NCBI GenBank assembly: GCA_964398195.1
Contig: CAYNLW010000003.1
Span: forward strand, 11,243 to 75,242
DNA: 64,000 nucleotides
Direction: 5' to 3'
Source: RFPI01 sp964398195
GTDB lineage: Bacteria > Pseudomonadota > Gammaproteobacteria > Burkholderiales > Methylophilaceae
The position numbers and the translations under genes were made by a program. Each line of letters begins with the position of its first letter. The first letter of the stretch is position 1. The notes under the pieces were generated by a model. That model saw nothing but the letters and a program-made list of their open reading frames with translations. It made no database searches and was not told where the DNA came from. Positions 27,446 through 36,708 of the stretch are shown in pieces.

Positions 27446-28810
27446 TTACTCTGTATCTGGCCCGCTCAATGGGGGAGCAAGATTGGCTTCTACTACTTCA
27501 TCTACCACTTCATCTACCGCTAGCGCCAAGCTATCTGGACTAGGTGCCAATTCCACGCGTTCGATTTTAGAAAAGCGTTGTGAGATTTTCTGCGTAGTAA
27601 TGTGGATATCTTGCACATCATCATTGGCTTGTCGTATATGCGTGGCCAAGTTTTTCATACGCTTATCGAATAAGCCAAAGTCTTTGCTTAGCTTGGCCAG
27701 CTCGTCTTTAATAATATGCACTTGCTTGCGTGTTTCTACATCTTTTAGCACCGCTCTTGCGGTATTCAGCACCGCCATCAGAGTGGTTGGCGACACCACC
27801 CAAACACGCTTATTCATGGCATGGTCTATCAAATCTCTGTGGTTGGCATGAATCTCGGCGAACACCGCTTCGGCAGGAATAAACATGACCGCACCATCCG
27901 AGGTGACATTGGGAATAATATATTTGTGTGAGATATCGTCTATATGTTTTCTGACATCGGCTTTAAATTGTGTTTGTGCGCGCTTTCTATCTTCATCGCT
28001 AGCGGCAGCATCGCTGAGTCGGTGATAATTTTCTAAAGGAAACTTTGAATCCACGGCCACCGTACCGGTAGGCTCAGGCAGGAATAAGGCACAATCTACA
28101 CGGCTACCATTGGATAAAGTGTGCTGTATGGAATAGCTATCACTAGGCATAATATTTTTCACCAAGGCCTCTAACTGCACCTCGCCAAATGCACCACGTG
28201 AGCGTTTATCACCCAGCAAGGCCTGCAAGCTGACTACATTGCTAGTCAATCCATCAATCTTCTCTTGCGCTTTGTCTATGGTGGCTAAACGTTCCATGAC
28301 ACGGACAAAGGTTTCATTGGTTTTCTTAAAGCCTTCGTCTAAACGTTCGGTGACTTTACCGCTAATTTCTTGCAGACGTTCATCTACCACTTGGCGCAAC
28401 GATGCCACTGTTTCGGTGAGCTGTGTGGAGGTTTTTAACATACTGCTTTGTATCAATTCTTGCTCTGCTTTGCCCTGCTCTGCCAAGGTGGTATGCAGTT
28501 TTTCCAATACTTCTAAACGGGTTTTAGCTAGGCTTTCAGATTGCTCCGCTTTCAAAGTATTCAGTGTATCTCGGGTCAGCGTTAGCTCTTGCGTGACCGC
28601 TTGGCGCAAACGCTCATTGCTCTCTTGCTGAAATTGATTAAAACGATCGCCCAAACGATTCAAGCCCTCGTTTAGGTCGCGCAGCATGGCGATATGTTTT
28701 TCTTCTAAGGTTTTGCTCAGCACATCGGCGCTATTTTGTCGTTGGCGCAAGACCAGACCAAGCAACAAAATGGCATTGATGATTAAAAGGATAAGAATGA
28801 ATATCTGCAT
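27446..28810 (-). CDS. rmuC: DNA recombination protein RmuC
   Basis: An N-terminal transmembrane helix (about residues 2-21) leads to a long coiled coil (about 30-190) and then the RmuC domain (LLGDKRSRGAFGEVQLEALV, VAVDSKFPLENYHRL, FIPAEAVFAEIHANH). RmuC limits inversions and is nuclease-like. The C-terminal tail has a repeated VDEVVDEVVE. Its ATG is exactly 7 nt after a TATAAT box, so the mRNA may be leaderless. It heads the 12-gene run down to hpt. Confidence 0.93.
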   Translation of the reverse strand: MQIFILILLIINAILLLGLVLRQRQNSADVLSKTLEEKHIAMLRDLNEGLNRLGDRFNQFQQESNERLRQAVTQELTLTRDTLNTLKAEQSESLAKTRLEVLEKLHTTLAEQGKAEQELIQSSMLKTSTQLTETVASLRQVVDERLQEISGKVTERLDEGFKKTNETFVRVMERLATIDKAQEKIDGLTSNVVSLQALLGDKRSRGAFGEVQLEALVKNIMPSDSYSIQHTLSNGSRVDCALFLPEPTGTVAVDSKFPLENYHRLSDAAASDEDRKRAQTQFKADVRKHIDDISHKYIIPNVTSDGAVMFIPAEAVFAEIHANHRDLIDHAMNKRVWVVSPTTLMAVLNTARAVLKDVETRKQVHIIKDELAKLSKDFGLFDKRMKNLATHIRQANDDVQDIHITTQKISQRFSKIERVELAPSPDSLALAVDEVVDEVVEANLAPPLSGPDTE

Positions 28811-28817
28811 GCCGCTT

Positions 28818-28823
28818 ATTATA
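28818..28823 (-). promoter_or_regulatory. -10 box of the rmuC-to-hpt operon, giving a likely leaderless mRNA
   Basis: On the minus strand TATAAT is followed by AAGCGGC and then the rmuC ATG, so the expected start point is the A of the ATG. No Shine-Dalgarno can fit. A -35 box is not evident. Confidence 0.6.
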
Positions 28824-28935
28824 CTCCAGCATCGCCTTTACGCTCGCGCCGAGATTGGCAAAATGGGCATGGAAAGCGCATGCCAGAATCGTGTAAAATT
28901 TAACTTTATCAATAATAATCATCCAGGAGAACGGC

Positions 28936-29673
28936 GTGAATATTCAAAGCCATATCGCAGATTTAAACACCCCTACCGGTGTGATGAGAAACTATATCCA
29001 CCGCCCCGCTGGCGAAGGTCGCTTCCCGGCGATTTTGTTTTATTCAGAAATCTTTCAACAAACCGGCCCGATTGAACGCGCCGCACGCTTTATGGCTGGC
29101 CACGGCTATGCGGTATTAGTGCCTGAAGTATTTCACGAGCTTAATCCTATAGGCACGGTATTGGGCTATGACGATGCTGGCCGCGACAAGGGCAATGCCG
29201 ATAAAGCAGCTAAAGATGTGCAAGGCTATGACAGCGATAATCGCGCTATGCTGGAGTATGTCAAACAACAAGCTTGGTGCACTGGCGATATCGGCGCAAT
29301 GGGTTTCTGTATAGGTGGTCATCTAGCGTTTCGTGCCGCCCTGCAGCCAGAAGTCAAATCCACTGCCTGCTTTTACGCCACCGATTTGCATACGCAAATT
29401 ATTCCGAATCAAGCCGGCCAACACTCTATGGACAGACTAGCCGATATCAAAGGCGAATTACTGATGATTTGGGGCAAACAAGACCCACATATTCCGGCGG
29501 CAGGACGTGCTGAGGTGTATGCCAAATTAAGCGCTAGCGATATCAAATTTACTTGGCATGAATTTAATGGTCAGCATGCTTTTATGCGCGACGAGGGCGA
29601 GCGTTATGATCCACAATTAGCCGCTATGGGTTACCAATTAGCCTTGCAAATGTTCTCCCGCACCTTGCGCTAA
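28936..29673 (+). CDS. Dienelactone hydrolase-family protein
   Basis: This alpha/beta hydrolase has a Cys-Asp-His triad: Cys in GAMGFCIGGHLAF, Asp in WGKQDPHIP, His in NGQHAFMRD. Dienelactone hydrolases act in chlorocatechol breakdown, but housekeeping homologues of unknown substrate are common, and no aromatic pathway is near. Start is GTG, with AGGAG at 28925. A -10-like GTGTAAAAT lies 30 bp upstream. It ends at a shared terminator with metZ. Confidence 0.88.
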   Translation: MNIQSHIADLNTPTGVMRNYIHRPAGEGRFPAILFYSEIFQQTGPIERAARFMAGHGYAVLVPEVFHELNPIGTVLGYDDAGRDKGNADKAAKDVQGYDSDNRAMLEYVKQQAWCTGDIGAMGFCIGGHLAFRAALQPEVKSTACFYATDLHTQIIPNQAGQHSMDRLADIKGELLMIWGKQDPHIPAAGRAEVYAKLSASDIKFTWHEFNGQHAFMRDEGERYDPQLAAMGYQLALQMFSRTLR

Positions 29674-29734
29674 AGCAATTGCTAGCCAAGGCTATGTAGC
29701 ACTAAATCTGCCCGACACTAAACAATCTGGGCAA

Positions 29735-29766
29735 TAAAAAAGGCGATGCATACATCGCCTTTTTTT
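29735..29766. terminator. Bidirectional intrinsic terminator between the hydrolase gene and metZ
   Basis: AGGCGATG and CATCGCCT form the stem with loop CATA, flanked by A and T runs that extend the pairing. It serves both converging genes. Confidence 0.92.
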
Positions 29767-29773
29767 ATGCCTG

Positions 29774-29805
29774 CTTATCCTTTAGCGCACTTATCCTTTA
29801 GCACA
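29774..29805. repeat. Tandem duplication of 16 bp across the metZ stop codon
   Basis: CTTATCCTTTAGCGCA is followed at once by CTTATCCTTTAGCACA, with one mismatch. Read on the metZ strand, each copy holds the last Cys codon, the TAA stop and AGGATAAG, so the end of the gene has been copied next to itself. Confidence 0.85.
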
Positions 29806-30985
29806 AAAGGGCTAAATCTGCCTGCAAGTCGTCTATATATTCCAAACCCACCGCAATACGCAACAAGTTATCTTTGATGCCTGCTTTTGCTCTTTCTTCA
29901 GCTGAGACGCGGCTATGCGTGGTGGTCGCGGGATGAGTGATGGTAGATTTGACATCGCCTAAATTGGCGGTGATTGAAATCATCTGCGTCGCATCTATCA
30001 CCGCCCAAGCAGCTTGTTGCTCGGTTTGACCCGCTTTGCTTTTCACTTCAAAACTGACGATGCCGCCGCCTGCGCTTTGTTGGCGCATGGCTAAATGATG
30101 TTGCGGATGCGAGCTTAAGCCTGGGTAATATACTTTAGCCACAGCAGGCTGTTGCTCTAGCCAAGTGGCTAGTTTGAGGGCATTGTCTGAGTGCGCTTGC
30201 ATACGAATATGCAAGGTCTCTAGGCCTTTTAAAAACACCCATGCATTAAACGCACTCATGGTCACCCCGGCCGTGCGTAAGAAGCCATACACAGGCTCTA
30301 TCAAGGCCTTGCTGCCCAGCACCGCACCGCCTAAACAACGACCTTGGCCATCGATATATTTGGTCGCAGAGTGAATGATAATATCCGCGCCCAAGGCCAG
30401 AGGCTGTTGCAGCGCAGGCGTACAAAAACAATTATCCACCACCAGCAAACTGCCTTTGCGGTGAGCTAAATCGGCTAAAGCGGCAATATCGCACACCTCA
30501 GTCAGCGGATTTGACGGGGTTTCTACGAATAGTAGTTTGGTATTGGCTTGTATGGCGCTTTCCCAAGCCGCCATATCGGTGAGCGAGACAAAGCTCACTT
30601 GCAAACCCCAGCGCTGCATAATATTGGCGAATAATTGCACGCTAGTACCGAATATGCTGCGCGAAGCCACCACATGGTCGCCGCTACTACACAAGCCCAT
30701 CAAGCAGGCCAAGATGGCCGACATGCCACTAGAAGTGGCCACGCATTGTTCAGCGCCTTCCAGCGCCGCCAATTTGTTTTGCAACATGGTGACGGTTGGG
30801 TTGGTAAAGCGTGAATAGATATTGCCCGGTTCACTGCCGCTAAAACGCGCAGCGGCTTGGGCAGCGTTTTTAAAACGGAAACTGGAATTGAGAAATAAAG
30901 CCTCAGAGTTTTCGCCGAACTCGGTCATCTCGGCACCGGCTCGCACCGCCAAGGTATCGAAATGTAATTTGCTTGATTTAGTCAT
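29798..30985 (-). CDS. metZ: O-succinylhomoserine sulfhydrylase
   Basis: MetZ makes homocysteine directly from O-succinylhomoserine and sulfide. It is a Cys/Met metabolism PLP enzyme with SGSEPGNIYSRFTNPTVTML, VATSSGMSAI, and the PLP Lys in IIHSATKYIDGQGRCLGG. The 395-aa length and the place next to purF fit the metZ of beta- and gammaproteobacteria. MetB/MetC-like relatives cannot be fully excluded by sequence reading. The stop lies inside a 16-bp duplication. Confidence 0.92.
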   Translation of the reverse strand: MTKSSKLHFDTLAVRAGAEMTEFGENSEALFLNSSFRFKNAAQAAARFSGSEPGNIYSRFTNPTVTMLQNKLAALEGAEQCVATSSGMSAILACLMGLCSSGDHVVASRSIFGTSVQLFANIMQRWGLQVSFVSLTDMAAWESAIQANTKLLFVETPSNPLTEVCDIAALADLAHRKGSLLVVDNCFCTPALQQPLALGADIIIHSATKYIDGQGRCLGGAVLGSKALIEPVYGFLRTAGVTMSAFNAWVFLKGLETLHIRMQAHSDNALKLATWLEQQPAVAKVYYPGLSSHPQHHLAMRQQSAGGGIVSFEVKSKAGQTEQQAAWAVIDATQMISITANLGDVKSTITHPATTTHSRVSAEERAKAGIKDNLLRIAVGLEYIDDLQADLALLC

Positions 30986-31032
30986 GATTGCTAGCTTTCT
31001 ACTTATCCCCGCTGATTGGCGCTTATATCGGC

Positions 31033-32580
31033 TTAATCCACACTGACTTGCTCATCTGCGGTTTGCGATGAGACCAAGTTCAAATCCAGCTGGGTAATCG
31101 AATCGGTAGGTCGGTTTAATTTCTCGCCATCACCTCGCGCCGACTCGATGATATTTAAATAATTTTCATCAATATCACCAGTGACATATTGGCCATCAAA
31201 ACAGGAACAATCAAACTGTTTCAAGCTAGGATTGCTCATCTGCACGGCCTTCACCAAAGCTGGCAAATCTTGATATATCAGCGCGTCTGCGCCTATCTCA
31301 CGACAGATTTGCTCATCGTTACGACCCGTCGCCAATAACTCATGGCGGCTAGGCATATCGATGCCATATACATTAGGGAAGCGCACTGGCGGCGCTGCCG
31401 AAGCGAAATAGACCTTGTTTGCGCCAGCGTCGCGCGCCATTTGTACGATTTGTTGCGAGGTAGTGCCACGCACGATAGAGTCATCGACCAATAATACATT
31501 TTTGCCTTTAAATTCCATGCCTATCGGGTTTAATTTCTGCCGCACTGATTTTTTGCGCAAAGCTTGTCCGGGCATAATAAAAGTGCGTCCGATATAGCGA
31601 TTTTTGATAAAGCCTTCGCGATAAGTTAAGCCCAATTCATTGGCCAGTTGCAGAGCGCTAGGACGGCTGGTATCGGGGATAGGAATCACCACATCGATAT
31701 CTAGATGCGACCAATCACGGCGTATTTTCTGCGCCAAACTCACCCCCATATGCAAGCGGGTTTGATAGACAGACACGCCATCCATTAAGGAATCTGGTCT
31801 AGCCAAATAGACATATTCAAAAATACAGGGGGTTAACTTAGCGTTTTTGGCGCATTGACGGCTATATAAATTGCCATCCATATCAATAAATATCGCCTCA
31901 CCAGGCGCCACATCGCGCAATAATTGGAAGCCCAGCACGTCAAGCGCCACACTCTCTGAGGCAACGATATATTCCACGCCCTTATCGCTTTCCGCTTTGC
32001 CTATCACCAAGGGACGGATACCATGCGGATCGCGGAAAGCTAACAAGCCATAATTAGCCACCATAGCCACTACCGCGTAAGCGCCTTTAACGCGTTTATG
32101 CACACCAGTCACCGCATCAAAAATCATATCTGCGTCTAACACGGCACTATGTGCGGTTTGCTCAATCTCATGCGCCAATACGTTTAACAATACTTCGGAG
32201 TCTGAAGTGGTATTGATATGGCGTAAATCTTGTCTAAACATTTCTTGTTTGAGTTGTGCAGCATTGGTCAAATTGCCGTTATGCCCTAGCACGATGCCAA
32301 ATGGCGAATTGACATAAAAAGGTTGCGCTTCGGCAGCAGAAGAAGAACCCGCAGTAGGATAGCGCACATGGGCAATGCCGGCATTGCCTATCAAACTGCG
32401 CATATGGCGGGTCTGGAACACGTCCTGCACCAAGCCATTATTTTTGTGCATATAGAAAGTGCCACCATCGCAAGTGACTATGCCTGCGGCGTCTTGCCCA
32501 CGATGTTGCAATACCAGCAAACCATCATAAAGCAGTTGGTTGACTGGGTTTTTTCCGACGATGCCTAAAATTCCGCACAT
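31033..32580 (-). CDS. purF: Amidophosphoribosyltransferase
   Basis: PurF is the first committed enzyme of purine synthesis, moving the glutamine amide to PRPP. Cys2 of MCGILGIVG is the glutaminase nucleophile once Met is removed. The PRPP loop is KNVLLVDDSIVRGTTSQQIV near residue 360. Length 515 aa. cvpA lies 20 bp upstream, the usual partner. Confidence 0.97.
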   Translation of the reverse strand: MCGILGIVGKNPVNQLLYDGLLVLQHRGQDAAGIVTCDGGTFYMHKNNGLVQDVFQTRHMRSLIGNAGIAHVRYPTAGSSSAAEAQPFYVNSPFGIVLGHNGNLTNAAQLKQEMFRQDLRHINTTSDSEVLLNVLAHEIEQTAHSAVLDADMIFDAVTGVHKRVKGAYAVVAMVANYGLLAFRDPHGIRPLVIGKAESDKGVEYIVASESVALDVLGFQLLRDVAPGEAIFIDMDGNLYSRQCAKNAKLTPCIFEYVYLARPDSLMDGVSVYQTRLHMGVSLAQKIRRDWSHLDIDVVIPIPDTSRPSALQLANELGLTYREGFIKNRYIGRTFIMPGQALRKKSVRQKLNPIGMEFKGKNVLLVDDSIVRGTTSQQIVQMARDAGANKVYFASAAPPVRFPNVYGIDMPSRHELLATGRNDEQICREIGADALIYQDLPALVKAVQMSNPSLKQFDCSCFDGQYVTGDIDENYLNIIESARGDGEKLNRPTDSITQLDLNLVSSQTADEQVSVD

Positions 32581-32600
32581 AAATAATTACCTATCGTCAT

Positions 32601-33092
32601 TTATTCAAAATTAATTTTTTGCGCCAATGGGCTTGGCAACCATGGCAAGGCATTTAGCACCAGCGCCTCTAGTGGCGCACTCAGCAAGGCGGATTGCCAC
32701 GCGGGCTGTTGTGGCAAGCTGGTTAATCCCGCCAACATCACCATCAAACAGGCGACAAATACCCCTCTAATCAAGCCAAAACAACCGCCTAAAATTCTAT
32801 CTAACCAACCCAACCCTACCACCGCCACAACCTGCGATAAAGCGATAGCAAGCAAGGTAAAAATCAATAAGGTGGCAAAGAACAAGATTAAAAACGCTGC
32901 CAAAAAGCGCAATGACTCAGTAGGAATCGTATCTGGCAATAAACTGACTAAATCTACGCTATAACTTTTAGCGACCCAAAACGCCAATAACCACGCCAGC
33001 AGCGACAATACCTCTTTAACCAAGCCGCGAAATACACTGACCACGACCGAAATGCCTATGACAAAAAATACCACAAAATCAAAGCTAGTCAT
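32601..33092 (-). CDS. cvpA: CvpA family membrane protein
   Basis: The 163-aa protein has four hydrophobic helices and the CvpA features FRGLVKEVLSLLAWLLAFWV and GWLDRILGGCFGLIRG. CvpA is needed for colicin V production in E. coli and has been tied to envelope stress tolerance; its molecular role is unknown. It overlaps dedD by 8 bp and precedes purF. Confidence 0.93.
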   Translation of the reverse strand: MTSFDFVVFFVIGISVVVSVFRGLVKEVLSLLAWLLAFWVAKSYSVDLVSLLPDTIPTESLRFLAAFLILFFATLLIFTLLAIALSQVVAVVGLGWLDRILGGCFGLIRGVFVACLMVMLAGLTSLPQQPAWQSALLSAPLEALVLNALPWLPSPLAQKINFE

Positions 33093-33693
33093 TGACCACC
33101 ATAGGATTAAATTTGAGTGCTTGTAACTTGGCTATCGCCGCATCAGCTTCAGTCTTGCTGGCATAAGGTCCAACCCGAATGCGCGTCTTGCCGTTGGGAT
33201 ATTGGTTAATCGCCACCTTAAAGCCATTGCTTTCTAGCTTGGATTGCAATTGCTTAACATTGGCGCTATCGGAGAAAACTCCGACTTGTAGCATCAATCC
33301 GCTAGTAGCTTTTTTGTCTTTGCCGCTATCAGCGCTATTGGCCGCCACAGCAGGCTTTTCTTCTGCGACGGGCGCAGCTTCTGCTGGAGGATTGTTGGCG
33401 GTATTGCTGGTATTAGCTGTGCTAGCAGCGCTGCTAGTATCGCTACTGGCCGCGCTGTTATCAGATGTAGTGGGGTTATTGGCTGGCGCGTTGGCCTCTG
33501 TGCTAGTGCCTTGTTCAGCGGGTATGGTAATCACTAGGTCTTGATGGGGGTCTTGCGGATGCTTGTCTTCCAGCAACATAGGTAAAAATACGATAAGCAA
33601 AATCACTAAGGCAATAGAACCGACTAACCTTCTGCGTGCTCGCTTGCTTAACTCGATTTCTTGATAATCCGCCTGAGAATTCTCTTGTGCCAT
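33085..33693 (-). CDS. dedD: SPOR-domain protein, DedD type
   Basis: A basic N-terminus (SKRARRRLVGS) and one transmembrane helix (about residues 22-41) are followed by a Ser/Thr/Ala/Asn-rich linker and a C-terminal SPOR domain (LMLQVGVFSDSANVKQLQSK, KTRIRVGPYASKTEADA). SPOR domains bind denuded septal peptidoglycan. The ATG at 33693 follows GGGGA; another in-frame ATG at 33705 touches the folC stop. Position between folC and cvpA is conserved. Confidence 0.9.
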   Translation of the reverse strand: MAQENSQADYQEIELSKRARRRLVGSIALVILLIVFLPMLLEDKHPQDPHQDLVITIPAEQGTSTEANAPANNPTTSDNSAASSDTSSAASTANTSNTANNPPAEAAPVAEEKPAVAANSADSGKDKKATSGLMLQVGVFSDSANVKQLQSKLESNGFKVAINQYPNGKTRIRVGPYASKTEADAAIAKLQALKFNPMVVND

Positions 33694-33705
33694 TATTGTC
33701 CCCAT

Positions 33706-34980
33706 TTAATCGAGCAGAATGCGCATAATCGCTGCGACTGTAAAGAATGATCCAAACACGATTATTCTATCATTTTCAGCCGCCTGCTTGTAAGCCTGTT
33801 GGAAGGCAATTGCAATATTTTGATGAGGCTGTATGGCCTCAATCTGTGCCGCTTGCAGCGCTTGCAATAATTCCTGCTGAGTTGCGGCACGCGCGTGCTG
33901 TAGTGCGGCAATATGCCAACTATCCATGTACGGGCGCAGAATTGCCACCACTTGCGCGATATCTTTATCCGCCAACATGGCCATCACCGCAATGGTCTTG
34001 CCTGTTACAGCGGTCTCCTGCAAATTGCTGGCAAGCGCTTTGGCTGCGTGAGGGTTGTGCGCCACATCGACAATCACTTGCGGCCGCTCGCGTAATACTT
34101 GAAAACGCCCTGCCAACACAATATTAGGCAAACTTTGTGCAATCACCTGCGGCTGTATAGGCAAGCTTGTTTGCATCACTTGTAAGGCCATCAACACTGC
34201 GCTGGCATTATCCAATTGAAATTGGCCTTTTAGTGACGGCATAGGCAAATCATCAAAGCCCCCTAGCACACTGCTGAAATGCCAATGCTGACCTTGCGTT
34301 TGATAGCTAAACTGATGGTCGATCAGATATAACTGACTGGATAATTCGGCGGCATAATTCAACAGCGATTGCGGTGGCTGGTGGTCGGCACAAATGGCTG
34401 GTTTGTGCGCACGAAAGATACCGGCTTTTTCGCGTCCTATGGCCTCACGGGTATCGCCCAAATATTCCATATGGTCCAAATCAATACTGGTGACAATACT
34501 GCAATCTGGCTCAAATATATTCACCGCATCTAAGCGCCCGCCCATACCGATTTCCAGCACGGCCACATCGACTTGTTGTTGCTGAAAATGCCACATCGCC
34601 GCCAGCGTGCCAAATTCAAAATAAGTCAGTGGCGTATCAAGGCGCGCCTGCTCGACAGCAGTAAAAGCGGCACAGGCATCAGCTGCTGAAATCATTTGTT
34701 GATTAATGCGAATACGCTCTTGATAGCTGATTAAATGTGGCGAGCTATAACACCCCACGCGATAACCAGCGGCTTGGTAGATTTGCGCCAGCATGGCACA
34801 AGTCGAGCCTTTGCCGTTGGTGCCGGCCACAGTAATGATGGGAAACTGACTAGATAAGGCCAAGCGTTGGGCCACTGCACTGACGCGTTGTAGTCCTAGC
34901 TCTATATCCTTGCTGTGTAATGCCTCGATATATTCAAGCCATGCATCGAGAGAGGTGGGAAGTGTCGTTGCAGGGTTCAA
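33706..34980 (-). CDS. folC: Bifunctional folylpolyglutamate/dihydrofolate synthase
   Basis: FolC joins dihydropteroate with glutamate and extends the glutamate tail. The P-loop is ITVAGTNGKGSTCAML near residue 48, the SSPHL loop follows, and the metal and substrate regions are VLEIGMGGRLDAVN and DHMEYLGDTREAIGREKAG. Mur-ligase fold, 424 aa. It lies 19 bp after accD. Confidence 0.96.
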   Translation of the reverse strand: MNPATTLPTSLDAWLEYIEALHSKDIELGLQRVSAVAQRLALSSQFPIITVAGTNGKGSTCAMLAQIYQAAGYRVGCYSSPHLISYQERIRINQQMISAADACAAFTAVEQARLDTPLTYFEFGTLAAMWHFQQQQVDVAVLEIGMGGRLDAVNIFEPDCSIVTSIDLDHMEYLGDTREAIGREKAGIFRAHKPAICADHQPPQSLLNYAAELSSQLYLIDHQFSYQTQGQHWHFSSVLGGFDDLPMPSLKGQFQLDNASAVLMALQVMQTSLPIQPQVIAQSLPNIVLAGRFQVLRERPQVIVDVAHNPHAAKALASNLQETAVTGKTIAVMAMLADKDIAQVVAILRPYMDSWHIAALQHARAATQQELLQALQAAQIEAIQPHQNIAIAFQQAYKQAAENDRIIVFGSFFTVAAIMRILLD

Positions 34981-34999
34981 TTGTGAATTCTGTGATCAC

Positions 35000-35884
35000 T
35001 TAACTAGCTTGCGCTGGCTTGCTGGGTGCGGCTTGCTTCATCATGGCAGTGATTAAACCGGATAAGCGATCACGCATCTCACGTCTATCGATAATCATAT
35101 CCACTGCGCCATGCTCTAGCAGAAACTCTGCTCTTTGGAAGCCCTCGGGCAAGGTTTCACGCACGGTTTGCTCTATCACACGCGGGCCAGCAAAACCAAT
35201 CAAGGCTTGCGGTTCTGCCACAATCACATCGCCCAACATGGCAAAACTAGCGGAAACACCGCCCATGGTCGGGTCGGTTAACACTGAAATAAAAGGCAAT
35301 TTTGCTTCGCTTAATTTGGTTAAAGCGGCGCTGGTTTTGGCCATTTGCATTAATGAGAACAAGCCCTCTTGCATACGCGCCCCACCACTGGCGGAAATAC
35401 AGATAAAAGCAGATTTGCTTTTGATGGCGGTTTGCACACCGCGCACAAAGCGTTCGCCCACCACAGAGCCCATAGAGCCGCCCATAAACTTAAATTCAAA
35501 TACCGCCACCACCACAGGCACGGCATGGATACAGCCTTGCATCACGATAAGCGCATCTTTTTCGCCGACTTCGGATTGCGCGGCTTTAACGCGATCAACG
35601 TATTGTTTGCTGTCTTTAAATTTTAATGGGTCAACCGGCTCAACATCAGCGCCAATTTCCTTGCGGCCTTTTTCGTCCAGCAAAAGATTTAAGCGGTCGC
35701 GCGCGGCAATGCGGCTGTGATAGGCACATTTAGGACAGACTTCAGCATTCGCTTCTAAGTCGGTGCGATACAGCACTGCCTCACATTTGGGGCATTTGCT
35801 CCATAAGCCTTCCGGCACGTTTTTCTTGCTAGGTCCTGCTGAGCGTTTAATTTTGGGGGGAAGAATTTTTTCTAACCAACTCAT
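35000..35884 (-). CDS. accD: Acetyl-CoA carboxylase carboxyltransferase subunit beta
   Basis: AccD with AccA transfers the carboxyl group from biotin to acetyl-CoA. A four-Cys zinc ribbon (CPKCEAVLY and CPKCAYHSR, about residues 30-55) precedes the crotonase-fold domain with SASGGARMQEGLFSLMQMAK and LTDPTMGGVSASFAMLGD. Length 294 aa. Position after trpA and before folC is the conserved proteobacterial order. accA is not here. Confidence 0.97.
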   Translation of the reverse strand: MSWLEKILPPKIKRSAGPSKKNVPEGLWSKCPKCEAVLYRTDLEANAEVCPKCAYHSRIAARDRLNLLLDEKGRKEIGADVEPVDPLKFKDSKQYVDRVKAAQSEVGEKDALIVMQGCIHAVPVVVAVFEFKFMGGSMGSVVGERFVRGVQTAIKSKSAFICISASGGARMQEGLFSLMQMAKTSAALTKLSEAKLPFISVLTDPTMGGVSASFAMLGDVIVAEPQALIGFAGPRVIEQTVRETLPEGFQRAEFLLEHGAVDMIIDRREMRDRLSGLITAMMKQAAPSKPAQAS

Positions 35885-35903
35885 GCCGTTCTCCTTTGCC
35901 TGC

Positions 35904-36701
35904 TTAGGCGTCGATTGCCTGACGCAGCGAACGTGTCAGTTGTGTGGTATTCGCTACTACATTATCCACTGTGGATTGTTCTATCTCTTGCACCATACGG
36001 CTGCCCACCACGACTGCATCGGCAAACCCCGCGACTGCACTGGCGGTAGCTGCATCGCGCACACCGAAGCCCACTCCTATCGGCAAGCCTGTCATGGCAC
36101 GAATTTCTGCCACGCGGTGTTGTACTTCAGAAACGTCCATATTCTTGGCGCCAGTCACGCCTTTTAGCGAGACATAATAAACAAAGCCGCTGGCTTGCTG
36201 CACGATTAATTTGACGCGATTAGCGTCTGTGGTAGGTGACAGCAAAAATACTGGATCGATATCATGCGCCTTCAGCTGGGCAGTAAATTGCTCGCATTCT
36301 TCCGGTGGATAATCCACTGTTAACACGCCATCGACATCGGCTTGTTTGGCTAAATCAGCAAATTTCTGCGTGCCCATGGCTTCGATAGGATTGGCATAGC
36401 CCATCAGCACTATCGGGGTCTTGCTGTCTTGTTGACGGAATTGTTGCACCATGGCTAACACATCACGCAAACCCACTTTATGCGCCAAGGCGCGTTCGCT
36501 AGCGCGCTGTATCACCGGACCATCGGCCATCGGGTCAGAAAATGGCACGCCTAGTTCAATAATATCCGCACCCGCTTGCACCAAGCCATGCATGATGGCG
36601 ACGGTTTTGTCGGGATGCGGATCACCTGCGGTAATGTAAGGAATCAAGGCTTTTTTGTGTTGCTGCGCCAATTGCGCAAAGGTTGTGCTCAGTCTAGACA
36701 T
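35904..36701 (-). CDS. trpA: Tryptophan synthase alpha chain
   Basis: TrpA cleaves indole-3-glycerol phosphate. The catalytic Glu and Asp lie in DIIELGVPFSDPMADGPVIQ. The ATG at 36701 gives MSRLSTTFAQL, the usual N-terminus. A longer in-frame start at 36758 would run into trpB and is rejected. It begins 7 bp after the trpB stop. Confidence 0.96.
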   Translation of the reverse strand: MSRLSTTFAQLAQQHKKALIPYITAGDPHPDKTVAIMHGLVQAGADIIELGVPFSDPMADGPVIQRASERALAHKVGLRDVLAMVQQFRQQDSKTPIVLMGYANPIEAMGTQKFADLAKQADVDGVLTVDYPPEECEQFTAQLKAHDIDPVFLLSPTTDANRVKLIVQQASGFVYYVSLKGVTGAKNMDVSEVQHRVAEIRAMTGLPIGVGFGVRDAATASAVAGFADAVVVGSRMVQEIEQSTVDNVVANTTQLTRSLRQAIDA

Positions 36702-36708
36702 AGATAAT

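Noticed and set aside
35019..35720. 233-codon frame opposite accD
   Set aside because: accD is certain on the other strand; the frame shows no family features.
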